Positions 8,286-17,200 of a DNA stretch of 64,000 nt are shown here, piece after piece. Location of the stretch: NCBI GenBank assembly GCA_002307135.1, contig DBTQ01000002.1:3055-67054 (forward strand). The letters run 5' to 3'. The DNA comes from Bacteroidetes bacterium UBA1312 (GTDB taxonomy: Bacteria; Bacteroidota; Bacteroidia; Chitinophagales; Chitinophagaceae). Each line of letters opens with the position of its first letter. Position 1 is the first letter of the stretch. Below the pieces are notes generated by a model that made no database searches, was not told the DNA's origin, and worked only from the letters and a program-made list of their open reading frames with translations. A program made the position numbers and the translations under genes.

Positions 8286-8537
8286 TTAAAATGCTGTGTT
8301 AAGTATCTCAATTGTTTCCTGTGCAAGCTTTTGCTCTGCTAATTGCTTGTTTTTAGCAAGCCGATTCGCTTCCTTTAATATTTTTGTTAAGACCACTTCA
8401 TCTTTCATTCTGCCGAAAAATGCCATTTGTACTTGCGATATTGTTATATCAGGTACATTATCCGCTATCTTTTGCTGATAGCCTTTTGGCAGTGCAACTT
8501 TTATTTTGCTTAAACAATCGGTTAATATTTGGCTCAT
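8286..8537 (-). CDS. Small putative helix-turn-helix regulator
   Basis: 83 aa. LPKGYQQKIADNVPDITISQVQMAFFGRMKDEVVLTKIL resembles the small HTH proteins common in Bacteroidota mobile elements (pattern LPKGYxxxIAxxxxxxxxxVxxxxxGR). A Lys/Gln/Glu-rich helix follows (LAKNKQLAEQKLAQETIEIL). It is the first gene of the leftward operon and diverges from the gene at 8654/8675 across ~115-135 bases, the usual layout of a regulatory switch. HTH assignment is by pattern only. Confidence 0.6.
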   Translation of the reverse strand: MSQILTDCLSKIKVALPKGYQQKIADNVPDITISQVQMAFFGRMKDEVVLTKILKEANRLAKNKQLAEQKLAQETIEILNTAF

Positions 8538-8651
8538 TGTTATTTATTTAAGTACCTTTCATTTTGCAATTTTTCCAATTAATTTGCAAAGTGTTTATTA
8601 GTGTATGAAATTGAAATGCAAACTTATACGAATCAATCCGATTAACCAAAT

Positions 8652-8675
8652 AATTGAATCAAATATTGAATCAAA
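8652..8675. promoter_or_regulatory. Pair of 12-bp ATTGAATCAAA boxes at the start of the rightward gene
   Basis: AATTGAATCAAA (8652-8663) and TATTGAATCAAA (8664-8675) stand in tandem and run into the ATG at 8675. The identical arrangement occurs at 8239-8260 before the leftward small gene. If the real start is ATG 8675 these are untranslated control boxes. If it is TTG 8654 they encode a repeated Asn-Gln motif. Confidence 0.45.
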
Positions 8676-9163
8676 TGGCTAAACTACTACATAACGAAAA
8701 GCCATCAATTCGGCAAGATGCTTATACAGAGCGACTATTGGCATGTCTTATTCAGCTTGTTGCAAAAGCTGCAATTGGCAAAAAAAATGAATTTACAGAG
8801 CATATCGGGGATGAAAAACCTATGTCGTTGCATCAGTTCTCATGGATTGAATTAAGAAAACGTAATTATCCAAAGGATGAGCAGCGTCGTAAAGCTGTTG
8901 GCATGAGGCTTTTTGAGGCATTTGGAATCAACCCTCAATATTTGGATGGCAAAAGCGAAAAAATGTTTTTGCGTGAACCCAAACCAATCAAACGAACAAA
9001 CACATTAGAGCATACTCCCGTTGAATTTCATAACAAACGACAAAAAGCACAATTGCTGATTGAAAATGAAGCATTAAAAAAAGAGGTAGAACGTTACAAG
9101 AAGCTCTACGAAGAAAGTCATACTGCGTTATTATTAGCAACAAAAAAAACTAAAACTAAATAA
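8654..9163 (+). CDS. Hypothetical mobile-element protein with C-terminal coiled coil
   Basis: 169 aa from TTG 8654, or 162 aa from ATG 8675. The ATG is more likely because the bases between are two copies of a repeated box. The N-terminal part (RQDAYTERLLACLIQLVAKA) is helical. SLHQFSWIELRKRNYPKDEQRRKAVGMRLFEAFGINPQYL suggests a DNA-binding or partner-binding domain. Residues ~125-160 (KAQLLIENEALKKEVERYKKLYEE) form a coiled coil before a Lys-rich tail. Not an integrase: no tyrosine or serine recombinase motifs. It is the only rightward gene of the element and its last gene before the tRNA fragment. Confidence 0.7.
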   Translation: MNQILNQMAKLLHNEKPSIRQDAYTERLLACLIQLVAKAAIGKKNEFTEHIGDEKPMSLHQFSWIELRKRNYPKDEQRRKAVGMRLFEAFGINPQYLDGKSEKMFLREPKPIKRTNTLEHTPVEFHNKRQKAQLLIENEALKKEVERYKKLYEESHTALLLATKKTKTK

Positions 9164-9250
9164 TTCTTACGGACTACAATTCGGACAAATAACGATATAA
9201 TTAATTGTATATGAAATTGAAAACCAATAGTAAGTTAGGTGAAAATACGG

Positions 9251-9290
9251 CTAAAAGTGTAGGAGATGGGTTCGATTCCCGTACGTGCTA
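9251..9290 (+). tRNA. 3' fragment of a tRNA gene, likely attachment site of the element
   Basis: The T arm is clear: stem ATGGG (9266-9270), loop TTCGATT, stem CCCGT (9278-9282), with one T-G pair. It is followed by a 7-base acceptor strand ACGTGCT and discriminator A (9290), with no encoded CCA. The matching 5' acceptor strand AGCACGT and the D arm are absent upstream, so this is not a complete tRNA. Tyrosine integrases commonly leave such 3' ends at one boundary, with the intact tRNA at the other. The homologous core may begin near 9251. Amino-acid identity cannot be assigned. Confidence 0.6.
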
Positions 9291-9292
9291 CA

Positions 9293-9321
9293 AAGAAAGC
9301 CGCTCTACGAGCGGCTTTCTT
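9293..9321. terminator. Terminator hairpin behind the tRNA fragment
   Basis: A perfect 13-bp stem (GAAAGCCGCTC paired with GAGCGGCTTTC, plus AA/TT at the base) closes on a TAC loop and is followed by a short T/A-rich tract. It is presumably the original terminator of the interrupted tRNA gene. This places the undisturbed downstream chromosome on the right side. Confidence 0.7.
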
Positions 9322-9695
9322 AATTAAGGTATATTTTACATGCTTTAAACGACTTATAAAATACCATTGTTGCAATTCATATAACAACGAAAACCAACAA
9401 CTCCTCCAATTACCTTTGTATCTGCCACGCTTAAATAATATCAATTATTATTTGTGGTTTACAACTATCTATTTGCAATATAGCTTTAGCAAAAACCCAA
9501 GACTATTATACTCGACTTTCATTTATTTTATAGAGCACTAGTTAAGTGACATTCAATCATATCTTACTTTTATAAAAAATACGACATGCATAATCAATGC
9601 TATTTGTACATAAATAGATAGTTTTTGAAAGCGGTATTTTATATTTCAGGACAGAAAATTGCAGTGAGCAAATTTTAAAAGATTAATAGTAGTCT

Positions 9696-10373
9696 ATGCA
9701 AATACTTTTGGTAGAAGATGAACCTAAGATTGCGGCGTTTATCCAGAAAGGGTTATCTGAAAATGGTTATGAATTAACGATAGCTTATGATGGGAAATTG
9801 GGGTTAAGCATGGCATTGCAGGGAGATTATGATTTAATTATTTTGGATATCATGTTACCGTTCATTAATGGTCTCGATGTCTGTAAGCAGTTAAGAGCAG
9901 AAGATGTCAATACACCTATATTGATGCTTACCGCATTAGGGACACTTGATGATAAGGTAACAGGTTTACAACAAGGTGCAGATGACTATCTTGTAAAGCC
10001 CTTCCATTTTAAAGAACTAATAGCAAGAATACAAGCACTTACCCGAAGGAAATTTCAACAAAATACAAGTACTAATACTCTTCGTGTAGCCGATTTATTG
10101 CTCGACCGTAATAGTAAATATGTACAACGAGATAATAAGGAAATAGCATTGACCGCAAAAGAATATGCTTTATTAGAAATGTTTATGCAAAATAACAATA
10201 GATTACTCTCCAGAAGTGCTATAGCTGAGCATGTATGGGGTTATGATTTTGATAGTAATAGTAATGTCATCGATGTTTATATAAATTATCTGCGCAATAA
10301 AATCGAAAAAGAGTTTTCTTCCAAATTGATTCATACCATAGTAGGTATGGGCTACATTATGAAAGAAAAATAA
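9696..10373 (+). CDS. OmpR-family response regulator
   Basis: 225 aa. The receiver domain (1-~118) has the acidic pocket E7/D8, phosphorylatable D51 in LIILDIMLP and K101 in DYLVKPF. A winged-helix DNA-binding domain (~130-225) contains ALTAKEYALLEMF and NVIDVYINYLRNKIE, ending VGMGYIMKEK. The family binds direct DNA repeats of ~10-11 bp. The sensor kinase begins 2 bases after the stop, and the efflux genes follow, so it probably activates the metal efflux operon (CusR/CzcR-like role). Confidence 0.93.
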   Translation: MQILLVEDEPKIAAFIQKGLSENGYELTIAYDGKLGLSMALQGDYDLIILDIMLPFINGLDVCKQLRAEDVNTPILMLTALGTLDDKVTGLQQGADDYLVKPFHFKELIARIQALTRRKFQQNTSTNTLRVADLLLDRNSKYVQRDNKEIALTAKEYALLEMFMQNNNRLLSRSAIAEHVWGYDFDSNSNVIDVYINYLRNKIEKEFSSKLIHTIVGMGYIMKEK

Positions 10374-10375
10374 TC

Positions 10376-11743
10376 ATGCAAATCAGGAATAAATTGTCGT
10401 TATACTTCACCATAACCAGCTCACTACTTATGCTGGTTATAATGGTGTTCATTTATTTGTTATTTACCAACTTTACAAAAAATGATTTTTACCGGGCACT
10501 ACACGAACGAGCGCGAGTAGCAGCTCAACTATATCTGGAAGCTGATGAAATTTCAGAACCCGCGCTTGAAAAAATTAAAGAAGAATTTCTTACTAGTTTA
10601 CCTAATGAAATAATAAGAGTGTATGACAGCACCGATGAACTTTCCTTTGTTAAAGAAAACAATCGCAATTGGAGCAAAAAAATAATTAATGAGGTAAGAG
10701 CAAAAAAATATATTTCCTATCAAGAGAATGACAATCAAATTGTAGGTATTAGTTATGACGATAACCAAGGAAGCTTTGTAATACTTGCAGCAGCAAAAGA
10801 TGTTTATGGGAAAGAACGCCAGAATAAATTACTTGAAATAATGGCAACACTTTTCATTGCACAACTACTCATTCAATTTCTTGCGGGTCGATGGTTTGCA
10901 AAAAATACGTTACGACCTATACAAAAGGTAAACGAACAAGTACAAAAAATTTCAGCGACAGATTTACATTTAAGACTGGAAGGTGATAAAGGGAAGGATG
11001 AATTAAGCATTCTTGCTGCCAATTTCAATGATCTTTTATCACGACTCGAACATTCATTTGATCTTCAGAAAATGTTTATTGCCAATGCGTCTCATGAACT
11101 AAAAACACCTATTACTAATATTATCGGCGAAATAGAAGTAGCAGTGAGTAAAGAGCGTCAAGCAGAGGACTATGAAAAGACCTTACAATCTGTGCTTGTA
11201 GAAGCGGATAGGCTGAATGATATTATCAGAAATTTTTTGTTATTAGCGAATGCTGAAAATGATATTGCTGTTCAACAAACAGAGCTCGTAAGGTTTGATG
11301 AATTACTTTGGGAAATAAAAGAAATTTTCAGCCGAAGACCCAATGTGCTACTCAATATTCAATTAGACGAATTACCTGAAGATGAGACTCAACTATACAT
11401 TCAAACAAATAAAACTTTACTCACTATAGCGATTAGCAATATCATCCAGAATGGGTTAAAATTTTCAGATGGGAAACCTGTAATAGGTAGTTTACATTTT
11501 AATGAAAATAAAATTACTGTACGTATTACAGATAAAGGTATTGGTATTACTGCTCATGCCTTGCAAAATATCTTCGAACCTTTTTATAGAAGCCCAGAGG
11601 CCAATAGCTATCAAGGGCATGGCATGGGTCTTTACATTTCTAAAAAAATAATCGAACTCCTTGGTGGTACAATCAGTGTACAATCGGAACCCAATGTAGG
11701 CAGTGAATTTAACATCTGTTTTGTACAAAATACACGATTCTAA
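10376..11743 (+). CDS. Sensor histidine kinase, metal-responsive type
   Basis: 455 aa. Two transmembrane segments (~8-31 and ~152-172) bracket a ~120-residue periplasmic sensor domain. A HAMP linker (~172-225), a dimerisation domain with phosphoacceptor H240 in ANASHELKTPI, and an ATPase domain with N box (IIQNGLKFS), DKGIGI and GHGMGLYIS motifs follow. The periplasmic part has no obvious His/Cys cluster, so the ligand is not evident. It is coupled to the upstream regulator gene, and its stop overlaps the first repeat of a putative regulator-binding array in front of the efflux genes. Confidence 0.92.
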   Translation: MQIRNKLSLYFTITSSLLMLVIMVFIYLLFTNFTKNDFYRALHERARVAAQLYLEADEISEPALEKIKEEFLTSLPNEIIRVYDSTDELSFVKENNRNWSKKIINEVRAKKYISYQENDNQIVGISYDDNQGSFVILAAAKDVYGKERQNKLLEIMATLFIAQLLIQFLAGRWFAKNTLRPIQKVNEQVQKISATDLHLRLEGDKGKDELSILAANFNDLLSRLEHSFDLQKMFIANASHELKTPITNIIGEIEVAVSKERQAEDYEKTLQSVLVEADRLNDIIRNFLLLANAENDIAVQQTELVRFDELLWEIKEIFSRRPNVLLNIQLDELPEDETQLYIQTNKTLLTIAISNIIQNGLKFSDGKPVIGSLHFNENKITVRITDKGIGITAHALQNIFEPFYRSPEANSYQGHGMGLYISKKIIELLGGTISVQSEPNVGSEFNICFVQNTRF

Positions 11744-11772
11744 TCTCATTTTAATCTCGTTCTAATACCCTT
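11740..11772 (+). promoter_or_regulatory. Three 11-bp direct repeats, putative response-regulator binding site
   Basis: CTAATCTCATT (11740-11750), TTAATCTCGTT (11751-11761) and CTAATACCCTT (11762-11772) stand head to tail with exact 11-bp period. OmpR-family regulators bind such phased repeats. The array ends 15 bases before a -7-like TTCCTTTG (11788-11795) and 40 bases before the outer-membrane efflux gene. Binding by the neighbouring regulator is inferred. Confidence 0.55.
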
Positions 11773-11812
11773 CCAATTTCGGTGACATTCCTTTGCATAT
11801 AATTACGATTAT

Positions 11813-13093
11813 ATGTACAGAAAATATTGGCTACTCCTATTGTGCGTCCTTTGTTCCAATAGTATTTGGGCGCAGTATTCGCAAGACACGCTTCGTCTTA
11901 ATTTATACGACGCGGAGGGGCTGTTTGCGAAAAATAATATTCAATTACTGGCCCAGAAATACAGCATTGACAGTGCCAAAGCCAACCTTATCACTGCAAA
12001 GTTATATGACAACCCGAATTTCGACTTTAGCAGCGGCTTTTATAACCAAACATCAAAAAAGTTTTTTGATTATAGTAATGACAACAGAGAAATCTCATTA
12101 CAATTAAGTCAACTGATAAAGACAGCAGGGAAGCGCACTAAAAATATTGCACTCGCAAAAACAGGTGTTACCATTACCGAATATGAGTTCTCCAATCTCT
12201 TACGAAGCCTACAATACACGCTACGCAATGACTTTTACAATATTTATTATTTACAGAAAACACAACAAGCATATTTTATTGAAATCAATTCACTGCAACA
12301 AACAGTCGCAGCGTTTACAGATCAGGTAAAAAAAGGAAATATTGCAGCGAAAGATTTGCTACGAATGCAATCTCAACTCTATACATTACAAGCAGAATTA
12401 GCAACGCTTCAAAACACAATAGATGATATTCAGAGTGAATTCAAATTATTGCTGCGAGCTAAATCCATGGCGTATATAATACCTGTGTTAGATCAAAAAC
12501 AAAATATAAAAACCTCCTCGATCTTAAACACTTCTTATCAATCTTTAATCGACAGTGCTTATCAAAACCGGCACGACTTAAAGGTAGCCAATACAAATAT
12601 TACATTCAATCAACAAAACCTCGCTTTACAAAAAGCCCTAGCAGTGCCCGACCTGACCTTCAATGTAGGCTATGACAGGCTAGGAAGTTATGTCCAAAAT
12701 TATAACAGTATCGGGTTCGGATTTCCAATTCCTATTTTCAACCGCAATCAGGGTAATATCAAGCAGGCTAAAATTGGTATTCAATCCAGCAAAATAGAGC
12801 TTCAAGGATTGCAAGACGTAATAGAAAGTCAAATAGCCAATGCTTATATTGGTGCTGTACGAGCGGAGCATTTACTTCAATCATTTGATCCAAAGTTTGA
12901 AGAAGATTTTAATTCCCTCATATCTGAAGTGTCCAAAAACTTTGAGAAACGAAATATTTCTATTCTTGAATTTATTGACTTCTATGATTCCTATAAACAA
13001 AATGTTGTACAACTCAACACATTGCGATATAACCTGACAAGCCAGTTGGAACAACTCAACTTCACTACAGGCACCCGAATTTTCAACAAATAA
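11813..13093 (+). CDS. Outer-membrane efflux protein, TolC/CzcC family
   Basis: 426 aa. A signal peptide (~1-20, ending SIWAQ) is followed by two OEP repeats with long amphipathic helices (for example FTDQVKKGNIAAKDLLRMQS and EFIDFYDSYKQNVVQLNTLR) typical of the periplasmic tunnel. Length fits the CzcC/CusC group. It opens the efflux operon, 22 bases before the membrane fusion gene. The protein should form the trimeric exit duct for the RND pump. The start at 11813 is supported by the signal peptide. Confidence 0.9.
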   Translation: MYRKYWLLLLCVLCSNSIWAQYSQDTLRLNLYDAEGLFAKNNIQLLAQKYSIDSAKANLITAKLYDNPNFDFSSGFYNQTSKKFFDYSNDNREISLQLSQLIKTAGKRTKNIALAKTGVTITEYEFSNLLRSLQYTLRNDFYNIYYLQKTQQAYFIEINSLQQTVAAFTDQVKKGNIAAKDLLRMQSQLYTLQAELATLQNTIDDIQSEFKLLLRAKSMAYIIPVLDQKQNIKTSSILNTSYQSLIDSAYQNRHDLKVANTNITFNQQNLALQKALAVPDLTFNVGYDRLGSYVQNYNSIGFGFPIPIFNRNQGNIKQAKIGIQSSKIELQGLQDVIESQIANAYIGAVRAEHLLQSFDPKFEEDFNSLISEVSKNFEKRNISILEFIDFYDSYKQNVVQLNTLRYNLTSQLEQLNFTTGTRIFNK

Positions 13094-13115
13094 AAACTAT
13101 TAAATAGTCAAAGAC

Positions 13116-14222
13116 ATGCACACTAAGTTTATTAAAAAAATGTTGCTACAATCCCTGACAATAGGGATTACCATCGGATTATTTTCCTGCTCCTCAAAGA
13201 AAGATGAAAGTAATAATCAGCGAGCAGCTTACATAATACCCGATTCGGTAATGAAGACACTAACTATAGATACCGTTAAAATGTCCAATCTCAGTAGTTC
13301 TATCAAATTTAATGGTGTCGTAGATTTCAATCCAGACAAAGTTGCTAATGTGTTTCCACTCATTAGTGGTAACGTACAAGATACAAAAGTAATGTTAGGT
13401 GATTATGTGAAAGCGGGTCAAGTATTGGGAACGATTAAAAGTGCTGAAGTCGCCAACTTAAATGCAGCACTTATCAATGCCGAAACGAATCTAAAACTTA
13501 ATGCCAGCTTACTTGCAAGACAGAAAGATATGGCACAAAGTGGACTGGCATCACAAGTAGATGTTACTACTGCTACGGTAAATTATGAGCAGGCTTTAGC
13601 TGCTAAAACTGCCGCGGAGAAAGTGCTGAGCATCAATGGTAATAATCGTCAAGGCGAATACCTTATTAAAGCTCCGATAGACGGATTTGTAGTACAAAAA
13701 AACATTACAAATGGCATGGCTATTCGACCCGATAATGCAAGCAACCTTTTTACTATCTCTGACCTTAAAGAAGTATGGATACAAGCAAACGTCTATGAGG
13801 CCAATATTGATAAAGTACATCAAGGAGACGAAGTAGATGTAACTACGATTACTTATCCTGACAAAATATACAAAGGAAAGATCAGTCAATTGATGAACGT
13901 ATTAGACCCTACTAATCGGGTAATGAAAATGCGTGTTGTACTACCCAACCCAGACTACTTGCTCAAACCTCAAATGTTCGCCACGGTTACGGTCAATAAA
14001 AGCCTAAATCAGGAAGCAATATCAGTACCATCAGGAGCACTAGTTTTTGATCATAGCCAATACTACGTAATTATTTATAAAAACCCTAAAGAGGTGCAAA
14101 TACGATCTGTAGAACTGATAAGCACCAATAGTAATACTGCATATATCAAAAGTGGGTTGCAATTGGGAGAACAAGTGATTAGCACTCAGGCTATTCTTAT
14201 CTATGGTGCGCTTAACAATTAA
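13116..14222 (+). CDS. Periplasmic membrane fusion lipoprotein, CzcB/CusB family
   Basis: 368 aa. A lipoprotein signal with lipobox GLFSC (Cys25) anchors it to the inner membrane. A split biotinyl-lipoyl domain (VFPLISGNVQDTKVMLGDYVKAG ... IKAPIDGFVVQKNI), a helical hairpin between the two halves, and beta-barrel/proximal domains follow, as expected for HlyD-type adaptors. No Met-, His- or Cys-rich metal-binding extension is visible. It bridges the RND pump (next gene, 24 bases away) and the outer-membrane channel. Confidence 0.92.
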   Translation: MHTKFIKKMLLQSLTIGITIGLFSCSSKKDESNNQRAAYIIPDSVMKTLTIDTVKMSNLSSSIKFNGVVDFNPDKVANVFPLISGNVQDTKVMLGDYVKAGQVLGTIKSAEVANLNAALINAETNLKLNASLLARQKDMAQSGLASQVDVTTATVNYEQALAAKTAAEKVLSINGNNRQGEYLIKAPIDGFVVQKNITNGMAIRPDNASNLFTISDLKEVWIQANVYEANIDKVHQGDEVDVTTITYPDKIYKGKISQLMNVLDPTNRVMKMRVVLPNPDYLLKPQMFATVTVNKSLNQEAISVPSGALVFDHSQYYVIIYKNPKEVQIRSVELISTNSNTAYIKSGLQLGEQVISTQAILIYGALNN

Positions 14223-14246
14223 TTCGTATTCCTAAAAGAGATCGTA

Positions 14247-17200
14247 ATGAACAAAATTATCAGAAGTATTATTGGTTTTTCGCTTAAAAACAGATATTTC
14301 ATCCTATTCTGTGCAGCAATACTAGTGGTGGCAGGTATTCTCACTTATAAGAGCATGCCCATTGAAGCTTTTCCAGATGTGACTAATACAGAAATAAGTA
14401 TCATCACACAATGGCCTGGTCGTAGTGCTGAAGAAGTCGAAAAATTTATTACCATTCCTATAGAGATGGCCATGAATCCTGTGCAGCAAAAAGTAAGTAT
14501 GCGTAGCACCAGTATATTCGGATTGTCTTATGTGAAACTAATTTTTGACGACGATGTAAAAGACCCTTTGGCTCGCCAACAGGTAATGAATCTCTTACCA
14601 AATGCCACACTTCCTCAGGGTATCCAACCAGAGGTGCAACCTCCAACTGGCCCAACCGGCGAAATTTATCGCTACACATTAGAAAGCGCTGTAAGAGATG
14701 TACGCGAACTGAAAACGATGCAAGATTGGGTAGTAGATCGGCAATTACGTTCTGTACCCGGAGTTGCCGACATTACTAGCTTTGGCGGCAAAACCAAAAC
14801 CTATGAAATTAAAGTTGACCCCGGGAAGCTGACAACGCTCAATATTACCCCTCTTGATGTTTTTACTGCCGTTCAAAAAACCAATATCAATATTGGAGGA
14901 GATATGATTATACAAAATAATCAGGCATTTGTAGTAAGGGGGATTGGTTTGCTTAATGATATTACTGAAATAGGAAACATCGTTGTTACAAATACAAATG
15001 GCGTTCCTGTGCTTGTAAAAGATGTTGCCAATGTAGAAATTTCTAACCTACCGCGTTTAGGATGGGTAGCGCGAGCCAATGGCACAGCCGACTCCAATGG
15101 CAACCGAGTCATTACAGACCAACCTGATGTAGTGGAGGCTATTATTGTAATGCGCAAAGGTGCAAATCCGAGTGAAGTTGTAGCAGCCATAAAAGCTAAA
15201 GTAGATAAACTCAATAATTCGATATTACCGCGCGACACACATATAGTACCTTACTATGATCGGTCTAACCTTATCGAATATGCCACACATACAGTTACCC
15301 ATAATCTTATAGAAGGTATTCTTCTGGTTACTTTGCTTGTATCACTATTTATGTTCAATTGGCGCACGACGTTGATTGTGTCAGTAATTATCCCTTTGGC
15401 ATTATTGTTTGCTTTTATATGCCTTCATTTGATGGGCATGTCTGCCAATCTCCTTTCATTGGGAGCAGTTGACTTTGGTATTATCATAGATGGAGCAGTT
15501 GTAATGGTTGAAGGTATGTTTGTAATATTGGACCACAAAGCACATGAAATAGGTATGAAGCGATTTAATAAAATCGCCAAATATGGACTAATTAAGAAGA
15601 ACGGAACACAACTTGGAAAAGCGATTTTTTTTGCCAAACTTATCATCATCACCGGCTTACTACCGATTTTTGCTTTTCAAAAGGTAGAGGGCAAAATGTT
15701 CTCCCCACTTGCATATACATTGGGATTTGCTTTACTGGGTGCATTAATTACTACACTTACTTTAGTTCCTGTATTAATAAGCATATTACTGAAAAAAAAT
15801 GTACATGAACGACACAATCCGTTCGTACATCACCTCACAGGATTTATGCTCAAAGGGTTCACTGGTGCTTATCGCAAAAAAGAAATCGTAGTAATAGTTT
15901 CATTAGTAGTAATGGTAGTAGGCTTGTTATCATTTGCATTTTTAGGTAGCGAGTTTTTGCCGGAACTGAATGAAGGTTCGATATGGCTGAGGGTGCAGAC
16001 TCCTTACAGTATCTCCCTCGAAAAATCAGTGGAAGTTTCAAAAAAAATAAGAGCTGAACTTATTAAATTTCCTCAAGTCAAATATGCGGTATCTCAAACA
16101 GGGAGACCAGATGACGGGACAGATGTAGCTGGTTTTTATAACAACGAATTTTCCATAATGCTCTATCCTCAAGATGAATGGAAACCTAAAATCAGTAAAG
16201 ACGAACTAATCCACCAAATGAATGAGAGACTCTCCACTATCCCGGGTGCAGAACTTAATTTCTCACAACCAATTATGGACAACGTAGAAGAAGCCGTTTC
16301 TGGCGTGAAAGGTTCTATTTGTGTAAAAATATACGGTGATTCTTTAGGCTACATGGAAAATCATATCTCCGACGTGTATAACATACTAAAACACGTTAAA
16401 GGAATTGAAGATCTTGGTGTTATTCATAACGTTGGCCAACCAGAATTAGATGTAAACTTAGATCAACAAAAAATGGCACTTTACGGGGTAGCAACCGCCG
16501 ATGCTAATGCTGTTGTTGCTATGGCAATTGGAGGATTAGCTGCATCTACTTTGTATGAAGGTATCAAGACTTTCGATATACGCATTCGTCTTCCTGAAAA
16601 TTTCAGGAAAACATCCGATGACATAGGTAATCTTTTGGTACCTACCCAAAGCGGATCCAAAGTACCGATAAAAGAAATTGCTACCATTACACAAAAGACA
16701 GGACCATGCCTAATTTTCAGAGATGATAACCAAAGATATGCCGCACTTAAATTTTCTGTCAGAGACCGAGATATGGGAAGTACAATTGCTGAAGCACAGA
16801 AAAAAGTTAATGCTGCCATTCGCCTCAAAACAGGCTATACAATGGCATGGCAGGGTGATTTTGAAAATCAACAACGTGCTACTAAAAGGCTTGCACAAGT
16901 AGTACCCATTAGCCTGTTGCTTATTTTTTTACTGTTGTTTAGTATGTTTGGAAATTTCAAAGACGCTGCACTCGTTTTCCTAAATGTTCCCTTTGCAATT
17001 GTAGGTGGCATTGCGGCATTATTCTTTACTGGCACCAATTTTAGCATTGCAGCAGGTATTGGTTTCATTGCATTATTCGGAATCTGCATACAAGACGGCG
17101 TTTTACTAATTACCGTATTCAAACAAAATTTGGAAAAAATGGATGGGCAAAATTCGTCTTTGTATGCAGCAATCAAGCTCGGAGTCAATTCCCGAATAAG

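Larger units (their letters stand above)
9164..9695. other. Intergenic region at the element boundary
   Basis: 532 bases without a gene. They contain the tRNA 3' fragment, its terminator hairpin at 9293-9321, and ~370 AT-rich bases up to the response regulator gene in which I see nothing further. Confidence 0.6.

Noticed and set aside
8654..9163. Integrase or recombinase
   Set aside because: No catalytic Arg-His-Arg-Tyr or serine recombinase motifs; it is a coiled-coil protein.
9217..9290. A complete tRNA or tmRNA gene
   Set aside because: The 5' acceptor strand AGCACGT and a D arm are absent, and there is no tmRNA tag or 5' end.
9235..9541. Open frames on both strands over the tRNA fragment (one translating to ARTGIEP)
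   Set aside because: The ARTGIEP string is the well-known spurious translation of tRNA 3' ends, so these are not genes.
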